Notes under the pieces: model-generated | The model's database searches: none | The model's input: only the letters and a program-made list of their open reading frames with translations | What the model was told of the DNA's origin: nothing | Source of the DNA: Streptomyces macrolidinus | GTDB lineage: Bacteria; Actinomycetota; Actinomycetes; Streptomycetales; Streptomycetaceae | Length of the DNA: 64,000 nucleotides | Direction of reading: 5' to 3' | NCBI RefSeq assembly: GCF_023887685.1 | Contig: NZ_JAMWMR010000021.1 | Span: 1 to 64,000 of the forward strand | Position numbers and translations under genes: made by a program | In this document: piece after piece, positions 1 through 7,668 of the stretch | Layout of the letters: every line of letters starts with the position of its first letter | How positions within the stretch are numbered: position 1 is the first letter of the stretch

Positions 1-327
1 ATCACTGAAGCTGCTCACCTCCCCCAGACGCAGCACACCGGCCGCATTGACCAGGTAATCGATCGGGCCAAGGCGCCGCTCCACCTCACCGACCAGCGCC
101 TCCACCGCCGCACTGTCCGACACATCCGCCGCGAACCCCACCACCGGAAGGTCGTCGACGCCGAGTTTGGCCACCACCTCCTCGAGCTGGGCCGCGTCGC
201 GGTCGACCGCCGCCACCTCGATTCCCCGCTCCCCCAGGGCACGGGCCACGGCGGCGCCGATGCCACCGGCCGCGCCCGTCACCAGGGCCAACCTCTTCTC
301 CAGCCGGTTCTCCAGTCGGTTCTCCAT
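1..327 (-). CDS. EntA-like short-chain dehydrogenase (3' end outside window)
   Basis: The first 109 residues of a classical SDR are visible; the rest runs off the left edge. The Rossmann motif is LVTGAAGGIGAA, with an acidic residue after strand 2 (AVDRD) suggesting NAD. The stretch LVNAAGVLRLG is characteristic of EntA/DhbA 2,3-dihydro-2,3-dihydroxybenzoate dehydrogenases and of homologues that oxidise dihydro-3-hydroxyanthranilate. It probably aromatises a chorismate-derived dihydroxy or amino-hydroxy cyclohexadiene acid. The ATG at 327 has a GGAGAGG ribosome site 8 bases upstream. It lies 68 bases after the DAHP synthase on the same strand, so the two likely share a transcript. The substrate (dihydroxybenzoate or 3-hydroxyanthranilate) cannot be settled without the genes to the left. 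Confidence 0.8.
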   Translation of the reverse strand, partial: MENRLENRLEKRLALVTGAAGGIGAAVARALGERGIEVAAVDRDAAQLEEVVAKLGVDDLPVVGFAADVSDSAAVEALVGEVERRLGPIDYLVNAAGVLRLGEVSSFSD

Positions 328-395
328 GTCGTGCCTCTCCTTCACATGCCACATGTCGTGTCGTACGGACAGGGACGTGCGCTGTGCTCCGGGGG

Positions 396-1571
396 TCACT
401 GGTGCCAGGCGGACACCACCGAGACGGCCTGGCTGACGTTGAGCCGGGGGTCGCAGAAGCTCTGGTAGGAGTCGCCGACCAGGTCGGCCATACGTGCGTC
501 GGGGACGCACTCCATGACCGAGTCGGGTGTGGTCTCCAGATGCAGGCCACCAGCCACACCACCGTGCTGGACCACCGCGTGGTGGAACGCGGCGACCTCG
601 CGTTCGGCGGACTCCACGTATCGGGTCTTGAACCCACCAGGCGTCGTCACGGTGTTGGCGTGCAGCGGGTCAGTGAGCCAGACGGCGGGGTGACCGGCGT
701 CGCGAACCGCTTCCACCAGCGGGGGCAAGGCGTCGGCCACCTTGTCGGCGCCCATGCGTGCGATGAGGGTGAGCCGCCCCGGTTCCCGCCGCGGGTCCAG
801 TCGGTGGCACAACTCCAGCAGGTCCTCGGCGGTGGTACTGGGGCCCACCTTGCAGGCCACCGGGTTGACCACACCGGCCAGCAGCGCGACATGCGCGCCG
901 TCGGGCTGCCGGGTACGCTCCCCGATCCACGGCCAGTGGGTCGAGGACAGCAGCAGCCCTTCCTCCGCCTGCCGCAGCAGCGGGACCTCGTAGTCGAGCA
1001 ACAACGCCTCGTGGCTGGTCCATACCGCCGGGTCGATGTGCCCGTCCGGCGAGGTCCGGTGCCAGCCGAGGTGACGCATGATGTCGTCGGCCGCCATGTA
1101 ACCGGTGACCAGGCGTAGTGGGTCGGGGCGGCGGCTGTCCGGGGAGGGGTGAGGGTCGTTGACCATGTGGCCCCGGTAGACGGGCAGTTCACGGCCGTCG
1201 ATCTGCTCGGTGGGGCGAGAGCGCGGCTTGCCGAACTGCCCGGCGATCCGGCCCACCCGGATCACCGGCTTCCCGGTGATGAGCCGGAGTGATCCGGCCA
1301 GCAGGTCCAGTACGGCGGTCTTGCGGGCCACGTCCCCCGGGGTGCACTCTGCGGGGTCCTCCGCGCAGTCCCCGGCCTGCACCACCAGGGCCTCTCCGGC
1401 CGCCACCTGCGCCAGTTGACGCCGCAGCAGGCACACGTCCTCGGCGCGCACCAGCGCGGGCCGAGCCGAGAGGTCCGAGCGGATGCGCCGTAACTGGGCC
1501 TGGTCTTCCCAGTCCGGCTGCTGGGCGGCTGTCGTGGGGTCGATGTCGATGTCGAGTAGCAGGTTCTCCAT
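396..1571 (-). CDS. Class II (PhzC-type) DAHP synthase
   Basis: Condenses phosphoenolpyruvate and erythrose-4-phosphate, the committed step to chorismate. The 391-residue length matches the short PhzC-like class II enzymes of secondary metabolism rather than the roughly 450-residue housekeeping form. Metal and substrate motifs are present: QAGDCAED near residue 90, DPLHAN near 290, and CDPRLN near 375. Codon 27 is TTA (1491-1493), a rare leucine codon that in Streptomyces needs the bldA tRNA, so translation is probably developmentally gated. It is followed by the EntA-like dehydrogenase, and chorismate synthase lies 9 kb away, so this is a dedicated precursor-supply enzyme. Confidence 0.93.
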   Translation of the reverse strand: MENLLLDIDIDPTTAAQQPDWEDQAQLRRIRSDLSARPALVRAEDVCLLRRQLAQVAAGEALVVQAGDCAEDPAECTPGDVARKTAVLDLLAGSLRLITGKPVIRVGRIAGQFGKPRSRPTEQIDGRELPVYRGHMVNDPHPSPDSRRPDPLRLVTGYMAADDIMRHLGWHRTSPDGHIDPAVWTSHEALLLDYEVPLLRQAEEGLLLSSTHWPWIGERTRQPDGAHVALLAGVVNPVACKVGPSTTAEDLLELCHRLDPRREPGRLTLIARMGADKVADALPPLVEAVRDAGHPAVWLTDPLHANTVTTPGGFKTRYVESAEREVAAFHHAVVQHGGVAGGLHLETTPDSVMECVPDARMADLVGDSYQSFCDPRLNVSQAVSVVSAWHQ

Positions 1572-1871
1572 GGATGTCTCCAGACGAAGAAGCGACGACG
1601 AGGCGGCGTGGGCCGCTGTGTGTGGGCAGATGGAGTGGTGACGGGTGCAGAGACGGTGCAGTGGGTAGTGACAGGTGTAGTCGCAGGTTCGGTGACAAGT
1701 GGAATCAGGGTCGCGAGCCGGGTACGCGGTCGTGCGCCCTTGGCAGCGGTGTCACGGGCGCGGCACCCAGCCCACCTCGTCAATAGCGGTGGAGCTGGGC
1801 GAACTTGGGGATGAGGACGACCTCGGCAGTGGCAAAGCCACCCAGAGTGAGATGCCGTGGCTCAAGCGATC
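1572..1871. promoter_or_regulatory. DAHP synthase upstream region with repeated GTGAC motifs
   Basis: About 300 bases upstream of the DAHP synthase without a convincing gene. GTGAC recurs at 1638, 1668 and 1692, and the longer related pair gtgacgggtgcag / gtgacaggtgtag is at 1638 and 1668. On the gene's strand these read as a GTCAC series. They could bind an activator of the SARP class, but the 30- and 24-base spacing is not the usual 11/22 periodicity, so this is only a possible operator. Confidence 0.25.
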
Positions 1872-2057
1872 TCAGTCGGTCAGGGCATCAATGAAGGCGT
1901 CGGACAGCATCGGTTCGGTGCTGCTGTCGCCGAAGGCCCCGACAAGCCTGGGCAGTTGGCGGGTTCCGGACCAGAGCGGCGAGGTCACCTCGGGCGGGGC
2001 GCCCACGGGCGCGGGGAACACCGGGTGCGTGAACTGCCGGGCCGGGGGAGGAGACGT
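1872..2057 (-). CDS. Possible small protein or peptide precursor, 61 residues (uncertain)
   Basis: Between the DAHP synthase and the first DDE-like gene there is a GTG-started frame of 61 codons ending in SDAFIDALTD. I counted roughly 85% G or C at third positions, as in true genes here, and the C-terminal half is balanced in composition. Against it, no ribosome site is visible before the GTG, there is no ATG, and I recognise no family. It could be a short peptide gene or a relic. The rest of 2058-2520 shows only a terminator-like hairpin. Confidence 0.22.
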   Translation of the reverse strand, partial: TSPPPARQFTHPVFPAPVGAPPEVTSPLWSGTRQLPRLVGAFGDSSTEPMLSDAFIDALTD

Positions 2058-2421
2058 CACTGAAACGCGCGGCCGGGCGGACACCGCGTTGAGGCGTCCA
2101 AGGGCGCGGGCACGCGCGTAGACGTAGGAGTGAGCGTGGCACAGCGCAACGGCGTGCGACGGAGGCGTGCGGGACGCCTCGGAGGGCGGTGACGGCCACG
2201 GCGACGGTGCGTGAACCGGTCACCAGCCCGCCGGAGGTACGCGCCACGACTCGGGAACCGGACGCGCCGCGGAGGCGGGGCGCGGCCGTTGTGACGGCGG
2301 GCGCGCCGCGCCTGTCCGCCTGCGGCTGGCTGGTCATGCGAACTCCTCGCACACGTGGACGGTCTGGTCCGCCGATCGTGTGCCTGGAGTTCCGTGGTCA
2401 CCAAAACAAGCCAAAGCAATC

Positions 2422-2458
2422 CGTCAGCTTGGTGGCCGGATCGGCACCATAGCTGACG
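2422..2458 (-). terminator. Hairpin terminator downstream of first DDE-like gene
   Basis: An imperfect 37-base palindrome with outer arms CGTCAGCT/AGCTGACG and an inner GGTG/CACC pairing. It sits 63 bases past the stop of the minus-strand gene and is followed on that strand by an unusually T-rich run for this genome (GATTGCTTTGGCTTGTTTTG), as in an intrinsic terminator. Confidence 0.5.
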
Positions 2459-2520
2459 CAATGGCCCGTACTGTGGCTGACAGTCGCCTGTCTGGGCCTT
2501 ACACTTCGCCGCTTCGGCGC

Positions 2521-3768
2521 TCAGGAGGCCCTGGCGACCTCCCCCACCGACCCGGCCGCGCCGGAGAGCATCGCGATGGCGTGTGCGGCCGAGGCGAGGG
2601 TGACATGACGGTGCCAACCGCTGTAGGAGCGGCCGGAGAAGTCCCTGATGCCGACCCGTTCGGCGATCCGAGTGAAGTCCCGGTCGACGCGGTGGACGAG
2701 CCGGGTCAGACGTAGCAAGTGCGCGGGGTGCAGGTCGGCGATGTCCGTGAGCCACAGCTCGGCCGGCCAGCGCCCGCCGTTCTCGCCGACGCCGAGCAGC
2801 AGCAGCTCGCGGGACCGAGTGGGGCGCCGTACGGCGTGCTGGGGCAGGCGCACCTGGACGGTGGCGGTCAGCCCGGTGTACACGGCGTCGGCGGTCGAGC
2901 CGGGGTAGCGCAGGATGACCGGCTGGCACAACGGGCGGGCCACCAGCATCAGTTGATGTGCCGTCATCTCCGTTCCGCCGCCGGTGTACGGCATGCTCAG
3001 GTCCACGGCGGACAGCCGCAGGTCGGGGGCGACGCGGAGCAGCATCGGGGCGCCCGCGGTCCGCAGCCTGCGTACGGTGTCGGCGACATCGGCCTCACGG
3101 GCGTCCATGACCACCGGGCGCACCGGAAGGCCCCAGTCCCGAACGATGTCGAGGTAGGCCGCTACGCCTGCCTGGTCGAGGGTCTCGGGCAGCAGGGTCT
3201 CGGGAATCGCGGCCTGCCGACGGCGGGTCTCGTCCTCCAGCCAGGTCTCGGGCAGGTGCAGGCGCCAGTTGACGGGGGTGCTGTGCTCGTCGGATGCCGC
3301 CCAAACACCCATTGCCTGCTGGGCGTTCATGGTCTGGCCGCGGCTCCGGAAGAAGTGGCGGTCCACGCCTACGGAGTTGTCGCCCGCCTTGGGGATCACC
3401 ATCGGCCGCAGTACGTAGGCGCGAGCCGGGGAGAGCTTCTCGAGGTGGCGGGCCAGGGCGCGACGGACCGGATCCCAGTCCCAGGTGGAGCCGCTGATGA
3501 AGTGGTGCAGGCTCTGCTCGGCCGCCTCGCCTCCGAACAGCGAGGAGATGTTACGAATGGACTTGCGTCCCTCGGCGCCGAGCAGTCCCTGGACGTACTC
3601 AAGGCCCTTGCGGCGCTGGTCGCTGCGCGGCAGAGAGGTGAAGAGCACCGAGGCCAGCTCCTCCAGAACGCCCTCCAGGATCCCCTCCTGGAACGGCTCC
3701 CGTGCCGCTTTCGGTACGGGGCAGGGCACCTCGTGATCGCGTATACGCGTGTGCGCCTTGGTCTGCAT
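2521..3768 (-). CDS. IS701/DDE_5-like transposase-derived protein, catalytic Asp lost
   Basis: A 415-residue protein with the layout of IS701-family DDE transposases: SDQRRKGLEYVQGLL near residue 50, HHFISGSTWDWDPVR near 80, the VGVDRHF segment, VNWRLHLPE, and the C-terminal GWHRHVTLASAAHA. The segment that normally reads WVIDDTGFPK is here YVLRPMVIPK, so the first catalytic aspartate is gone; the second (VVMDA) remains. The ATG at 3768 is chosen because GAGGTGA lies 8 bases upstream; a longer frame to 4110 lacks any family similarity. No terminal inverted repeats were seen. A paralogue lies at 7669-8919. It is probably a domesticated protein of the cluster, perhaps a DNA-binding regulator, rather than a mobile element. 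Confidence 0.75.
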   Translation of the reverse strand: MQTKAHTRIRDHEVPCPVPKAAREPFQEGILEGVLEELASVLFTSLPRSDQRRKGLEYVQGLLGAEGRKSIRNISSLFGGEAAEQSLHHFISGSTWDWDPVRRALARHLEKLSPARAYVLRPMVIPKAGDNSVGVDRHFFRSRGQTMNAQQAMGVWAASDEHSTPVNWRLHLPETWLEDETRRRQAAIPETLLPETLDQAGVAAYLDIVRDWGLPVRPVVMDAREADVADTVRRLRTAGAPMLLRVAPDLRLSAVDLSMPYTGGGTEMTAHQLMLVARPLCQPVILRYPGSTADAVYTGLTATVQVRLPQHAVRRPTRSRELLLLGVGENGGRWPAELWLTDIADLHPAHLLRLTRLVHRVDRDFTRIAERVGIRDFSGRSYSGWHRHVTLASAAHAIAMLSGAAGSVGEVARAS

Positions 3769-3972
3769 CCCGTTCACCTCACTTGCTCGGCCGGGCGACG
3801 ACTCCACGCCGTCCGGTGGTGTCAGCAGCTTCCGCGCGGTCGACCAAGGACCGACCAAGGCATGGCAAACACACAGGTCAGGGGGTGCGGTGGGGGCGGT
3901 TCGTCCTTCGGCCGGGCGTGGTGCGGGAGGGGCACGACGGGCACGCCAAGTCAGGCACCGGCAATGGCGAGG

Positions 3973-4006
3973 GCAAGAGCAAGAGCAAGAGCAAGAGCAA
4001 GAGCAA
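3973..4006. repeat. GCAAGA hexamer tandem repeat
   Basis: Five perfect copies of GCAAGA and a partial sixth, in the 369-base gap 3769-4137 upstream of the DDE-like gene. The gap otherwise holds only the terminator at 4089-4134. Slippage-prone; no function is visible. Confidence 0.85.
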
Positions 4007-4088
4007 CGGCAACGACGCTGCAGGGAACGGGACTTTGGCCACGCGCAGCATGGGGAACCGTCAGGACGAGCAGCGCGTCCAGTGGGTA

Positions 4089-4134
4089 AGGGTTCCGCGG
4101 TCATGCACACCGAAGCACACGACCGCGGAACCCT
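4089..4134 (-). terminator. Hairpin terminator of SARP gene
   Basis: Perfect 14-base arms, agggttccgcggtc and gaccgcggaaccct, around an 18-base loop. It begins 4 bases past the stop of the minus-strand SARP gene, so it probably ends that transcript and insulates the DDE-like gene downstream. Confidence 0.65.
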
Positions 4135-4137
4135 CTC

Positions 4138-6114
4138 CTAACCCGCCGCGGTCAGGACGCTCGCCGTGGATCGGCGCACCCGGTGGGTGGTTTCCTTCGT
4201 GGGCGCGGCGTGGAGTTCGGCGTCGTCGGGTGAGGGGAAGACCAGACGGATCAGTTCCGGGATGCGGTAATCAGGGGTGGCGGTGCTTGCTGTATGACTA
4301 TGGCTCGCCGTCACCACGACGTGGTGGTCGAGCAGTTGGCCCAGCACGGACTGTACGGACCACATGTCCCCGCCCAGCAGTTGCCGGGCCTTGGCGATGT
4401 CGAAGGTGTCGGGGCCGGCCGAGGCCAGGGCGGACAGTGAGCGGTGCAGGGATTGGGGCAGCCGGGCGACCGCGCCGGACGCTCGTGCGAGGACGTCGCA
4501 GGCCTCGTCGTGCAACTCCGCTGCCAGGTGGCCGTCGTTGGTCAGTCCGCGGGCCAGGTCCGGCAGTGTCCACATCGGGCGTGCCGCGAACTTCTCGCCC
4601 ACCGTGCGCAGGGTCAGGGGGAAGTTGCCCATCAGCCCGGTCACCCGCGTCAGCAGATCGCGGTCGGCCGCGAGGCGTTCCTGACCGGCCAGCCGGGTGA
4701 AGAACTCGGCGGCGTCGGCGGGTGAGAGCGGGTCGAGCGACAGGGTGCGGGCGCCGGGCAGGCCGGGCAGGCGGACGCGGGAGGTCACCAGGGCGATGCT
4801 GTGGCCGTCGGCGGGCAGCAGCGGCAGCACCTGGTCGGTGCTCGCGGCGTCGTCCAGCATGACCAGCAGCGAGCGGCCGGAGCTGGCGGCGCGGAACATT
4901 CCGGAGAGTTCGTCGGTGTCCTCGGGCAGCCGTCCCGTGTCCAGGCCGAGGCCCCGCAGCAGGGTGCCCAGGGCCGCCGCGGCCCGGCGGGGGTGGTCCT
5001 GGGCGTCGTGCAGGCGGGTGTACAGCGTTCCGTCCGGGAAGTGTGCGGCGAGTTGGTGCGCGGTGTGCACGGCGAGCGCGGTCTTGCCCACACCGGCGGG
5101 GCCCAGGACCACCAGCACGCGGGGTCCGGGTGCGCTGGTCCGCCGCGGGTTGTCGTCCGGCTCCGTGCCGGTCGGCGCCATGAGCGCGGCAAGCCGTGCG
5201 GTCTCGGCGACGCGGCCGGTGAAGTCGGGGATGTCCAACGGGAGTTGGCGTGGGGCGACGGTGGTCGCGGGCACTGCGCCGAGCGGGTGCTCCGGGGGCA
5301 CCGGGGCTGTGTGGACCATCGTCTCGTCCGGCGGGAGCTGTGGCAACGCCTCGTTGAGCACGTCCTGTTGGAGCTTCTGCAGCCGCTCGGAGGGTTCGAT
5401 GCCCAGGTCGTCGACGAGTCGGCGGCGCAGCCGGGTGAACGCCTCCAGGGCCGTGGCCCGTTGCCCGGAGCGATGGGCGGCGAGCATCAGGTGTGCGGCG
5501 AACTCCTCGTTGAGCGGATGGTCGGCGGTGAGCTGGAGCAACTCCCCCACCACGTCGCGGTGTCGGCCCAGTTGCAGGTCCGCCGTGATCCGCAACTCAA
5601 GGGCGTTGAGCCGGGCTTCGGCGATCTGCGCGATCTGCGCCGCGAGCATCGGCCCGGCCTCGAGACCGGCGAACGGCTCGCCCCGCCACAGCGCGAGCGC
5701 GTCGCGCAGCAGCGAGGCCGCGGTGGGCGGGTCGCCCTCGCTCAGGGCGGTGCGCGCGCGGACGACCGCGTGCTCGAACTCCCACAGGTCCAACTCCCCC
5801 GGCCGCAGGTCGATCCGGTAGCCGCCGGGTGCGGTGTGCACCCGCTCGTGGGGGTCGGCGGGGCATCTGAGCGCCTTGCGTATCTGGTAGACGTACGTCT
5901 GCACCGTCTTGCGGGCCAGGCGCGGCGGGTCGGCCTCCCACAGTTCCTCGATGAGCGTCGATGTGGACGCCAGGCGGTTGGCGTTGAGCAGCAGCAGCGC
6001 CAGGGCGCGCCGCGCCATGGGGGCGGTGGGGGTGCGGTCCTCTCCCTGAGCGTGGACCTCGAGCGGTCCGAGCACCCCGATCCGCAGCGCGCCGACCGGT
6101 GCCGTTGCGTTCAT
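4138..6114 (-). CDS. SARP-family activator with NB-ARC ATPase domain
   Basis: About 658 residues. The N-terminal part is a SARP: an OmpR-like winged helix (LRIGVLGPLEV, TVQTYVYQIRKAL) followed by the bacterial transcriptional activation domain to about residue 260. Then comes an NB-ARC-type STAND ATPase with Walker A GPAGVGKTAL and Walker B LLVMLDD. The C-terminal TPR array of AfsR is missing, so this is a medium-size SARP. ATG 6114 is chosen because the SARP domain starts directly after it, with GGAAGGA upstream; an alternative ATG at 6249 would nearly abut the AraC gene. It lies 138 bases after the AraC gene on the same strand and may be co-transcribed with it. Likely a pathway-specific activator. 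Confidence 0.9.
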   Translation of the reverse strand: MNATAPVGALRIGVLGPLEVHAQGEDRTPTAPMARRALALLLLNANRLASTSTLIEELWEADPPRLARKTVQTYVYQIRKALRCPADPHERVHTAPGGYRIDLRPGELDLWEFEHAVVRARTALSEGDPPTAASLLRDALALWRGEPFAGLEAGPMLAAQIAQIAEARLNALELRITADLQLGRHRDVVGELLQLTADHPLNEEFAAHLMLAAHRSGQRATALEAFTRLRRRLVDDLGIEPSERLQKLQQDVLNEALPQLPPDETMVHTAPVPPEHPLGAVPATTVAPRQLPLDIPDFTGRVAETARLAALMAPTGTEPDDNPRRTSAPGPRVLVVLGPAGVGKTALAVHTAHQLAAHFPDGTLYTRLHDAQDHPRRAAAALGTLLRGLGLDTGRLPEDTDELSGMFRAASSGRSLLVMLDDAASTDQVLPLLPADGHSIALVTSRVRLPGLPGARTLSLDPLSPADAAEFFTRLAGQERLAADRDLLTRVTGLMGNFPLTLRTVGEKFAARPMWTLPDLARGLTNDGHLAAELHDEACDVLARASGAVARLPQSLHRSLSALASAGPDTFDIAKARQLLGGDMWSVQSVLGQLLDHHVVVTASHSHTASTATPDYRIPELIRLVFPSPDDAELHAAPTKETTHRVRRSTASVLTAAG

Positions 6115-6252
6115 GGCGGTGTGTTCCTTCCTGTCCCGCTCGTCGCGTGGTGGGCTGTGGTGGCCGCCAGGGGCGGGTGCGAGAGCTGCGGAGTCGAGCG
6201 TACGAGTCGTCGTCGCCGCGGCGAGCCTGCCGAGGTCGGTGCCGGTCATGAA

Positions 6253-7188
6253 CTACCCCCGTTCCCTGCGGTATTCGCTGGGTGTGGTGCCGTATCGGTC
6301 GCGGAAGAGCCGACTGAAGTGGGAGGCCCCGTACAGTCCCGAGCGCTCCCCGATGAGTGCGACGGGCAGGTGGTCGAGGGACGGGTCGGCGAGTTCGGCG
6401 CGGCAGCGGGCCAGCCGTTCGTCGCGGATCCACCGGGCCGGGCTGCTGCCGTACTCCTGGAAGACCTTCTGGAGATAGCGCAGCGAGACGTTGTGCTCGC
6501 GGGCGATGGTCACCGGGCTGAGTCCGGGTTCCGGGAGCCGCTGGCGGACGTAGGCCTGGATCTGGAGCATCAGCGCCTGCCGGGCGATCTGTGAGTCCTC
6601 GGCCACTTCGCGCATGCGCTCGGCGAACAGGGCCGCGGTGAGCCCGGCGACGCTGCCGCCGAGCAGGTCCACCGCGGTCTCGACCTCGGTGCCGTGCCGG
6701 CCGATCCCCTCCAGCAGGGAGGACAGCAGGGCGGCCAGGCCCTCGGTGCCCGCCCAGGGTCTCGCCGTCATGCGGTCGGCCTCGGTGGCGGTCAGGCCGA
6801 CCAGCCGGTGGGGCACCGTGACATCCACCAGCCGGAAGTCCTCGGGCATGATCACCCGGTACGGGCGGGTGCTGTCGTAGCAGATGAGTTGCGGGGCGCG
6901 TACGGTGCCGTGGCGGCCGTCCTGGAAGGCCCAGACCTCGCCGGTCAACGGCCGCAGCAGGCGCAGACAGCCCGCCGCACGCGCGTCGATCAGTCGTGCC
7001 GGGCGGACCAGTTCACCGGGGCCGCCCCTGACCAGGGTCACCCGGACCCCGCCGAACTGATGGATCGTGGTGATTCCGTGGAGCGGCTCGTCGTGTTCCC
7101 TGACGGTCTGCACTCCCCCGCGGCCGGAAGGTGCGGGCGTGTCCACGAGCAGCATTCCGGCGAGCTTGCGTTGATCGAGGCGTGGCAC
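6253..7188 (-). CDS. AraC/XylS-family transcriptional regulator
   Basis: 311 residues. The C-terminal ~100 residues hold the two AraC helix-turn-helix units (SPVTIAREHNVSLRYLQKVF and the SHFSRLFRDRYGTTPSEYRR signature). The N-terminal ~200 residues resemble the cupin-like AraC_binding_2 sensor domain. The GTG at 7188 has GGAGG about 9 bases upstream. An ARE-like palindrome lies 71-96 bases upstream, so the butyrolactone receptor probably controls it. It is followed by the SARP gene, suggesting a two-regulator transcript. Ligand unknown. Confidence 0.9.
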   Translation of the reverse strand: MPRLDQRKLAGMLLVDTPAPSGRGGVQTVREHDEPLHGITTIHQFGGVRVTLVRGGPGELVRPARLIDARAAGCLRLLRPLTGEVWAFQDGRHGTVRAPQLICYDSTRPYRVIMPEDFRLVDVTVPHRLVGLTATEADRMTARPWAGTEGLAALLSSLLEGIGRHGTEVETAVDLLGGSVAGLTAALFAERMREVAEDSQIARQALMLQIQAYVRQRLPEPGLSPVTIAREHNVSLRYLQKVFQEYGSSPARWIRDERLARCRAELADPSLDHLPVALIGERSGLYGASHFSRLFRDRYGTTPSEYRRERG

Positions 7189-7258
7189 TGCGGTGACCTC
7201 CGTTCATGCGTGGGGACGAAGCGACCGTCGAGCGGGCTCTCCCTCACCTCACACCATG

Positions 7259-7284
7259 AAAACATACCCGCGTGCCGGTATGAG
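7259..7284. promoter_or_regulatory. ARE-like palindrome upstream of araC-type gene
   Basis: Reads aacataccc gcgt gccggtatgag: inverted half-sites CATACC/GGTATG, as in operators of ArpA/ScbR-type butyrolactone receptors. It lies 71-96 bases before the AraC start. Three similar sites occur at 14515, 15406 and 21959. The receptor candidate is the TetR protein at 14657-15331. Confidence 0.6.
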
Positions 7285-7346
7285 TCTTGTATCGGAAACT
7301 TCGATCGGACGGACGACGAACGCGGACGCGGACGCAGGCACGAGCA

Positions 7347-7393
7347 CGGACGCTGACGGCGACCGGCGCGGCGCCGGTCGCCGTCAGCGTCCG
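7347..7393 (-). terminator. Perfect 23-base inverted repeat, terminator of shikimate operon
   Basis: Arms of 23 bases pair perfectly around a single base. The left arm runs 7347-7369 and the right arm 7371-7393, nearly all G and C. It lies about 280 bases past the stop of the minus-strand DDE-like gene, in the 480-base gap 7189-7668, so it probably ends the transcript running from the FAD/NAD gene. Nothing else is evident in that gap apart from the ARE-like site. Confidence 0.6.
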
Positions 7394-7668
7394 GTGCAGC
7401 GCCGGGAGGTCCTCGGTGGACGTCCGGGCGACGGTCCGATCCATCTGCCACACAGGGCAGACCCGTTGACGGGCCGGAACGTCCTGCGGCACGGGGACGG
7501 TGGCGCCGTCCACGCGCGAGAGCCGGTGGCCGTCCCGGCGCACAGCCAGGTGGTCCAACCGCCGGTGACCGACCGGGGAACTCGCCTCATGGCTCACACC
7601 CTCCCGCGGTCACGCCCCAAGGCGCCGTCATGGGCGCGCTCCTCGGACGAGCCCACGCTCCGTACGTC

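Noticed and set aside
3769..4110. N-terminal extension of the first DDE-like protein to 4110
   Set aside because: The extra segment is a low-complexity Cys/Ser/Arg translation of the hexamer repeat and terminator; ATG 3768 has a clear ribosome site.
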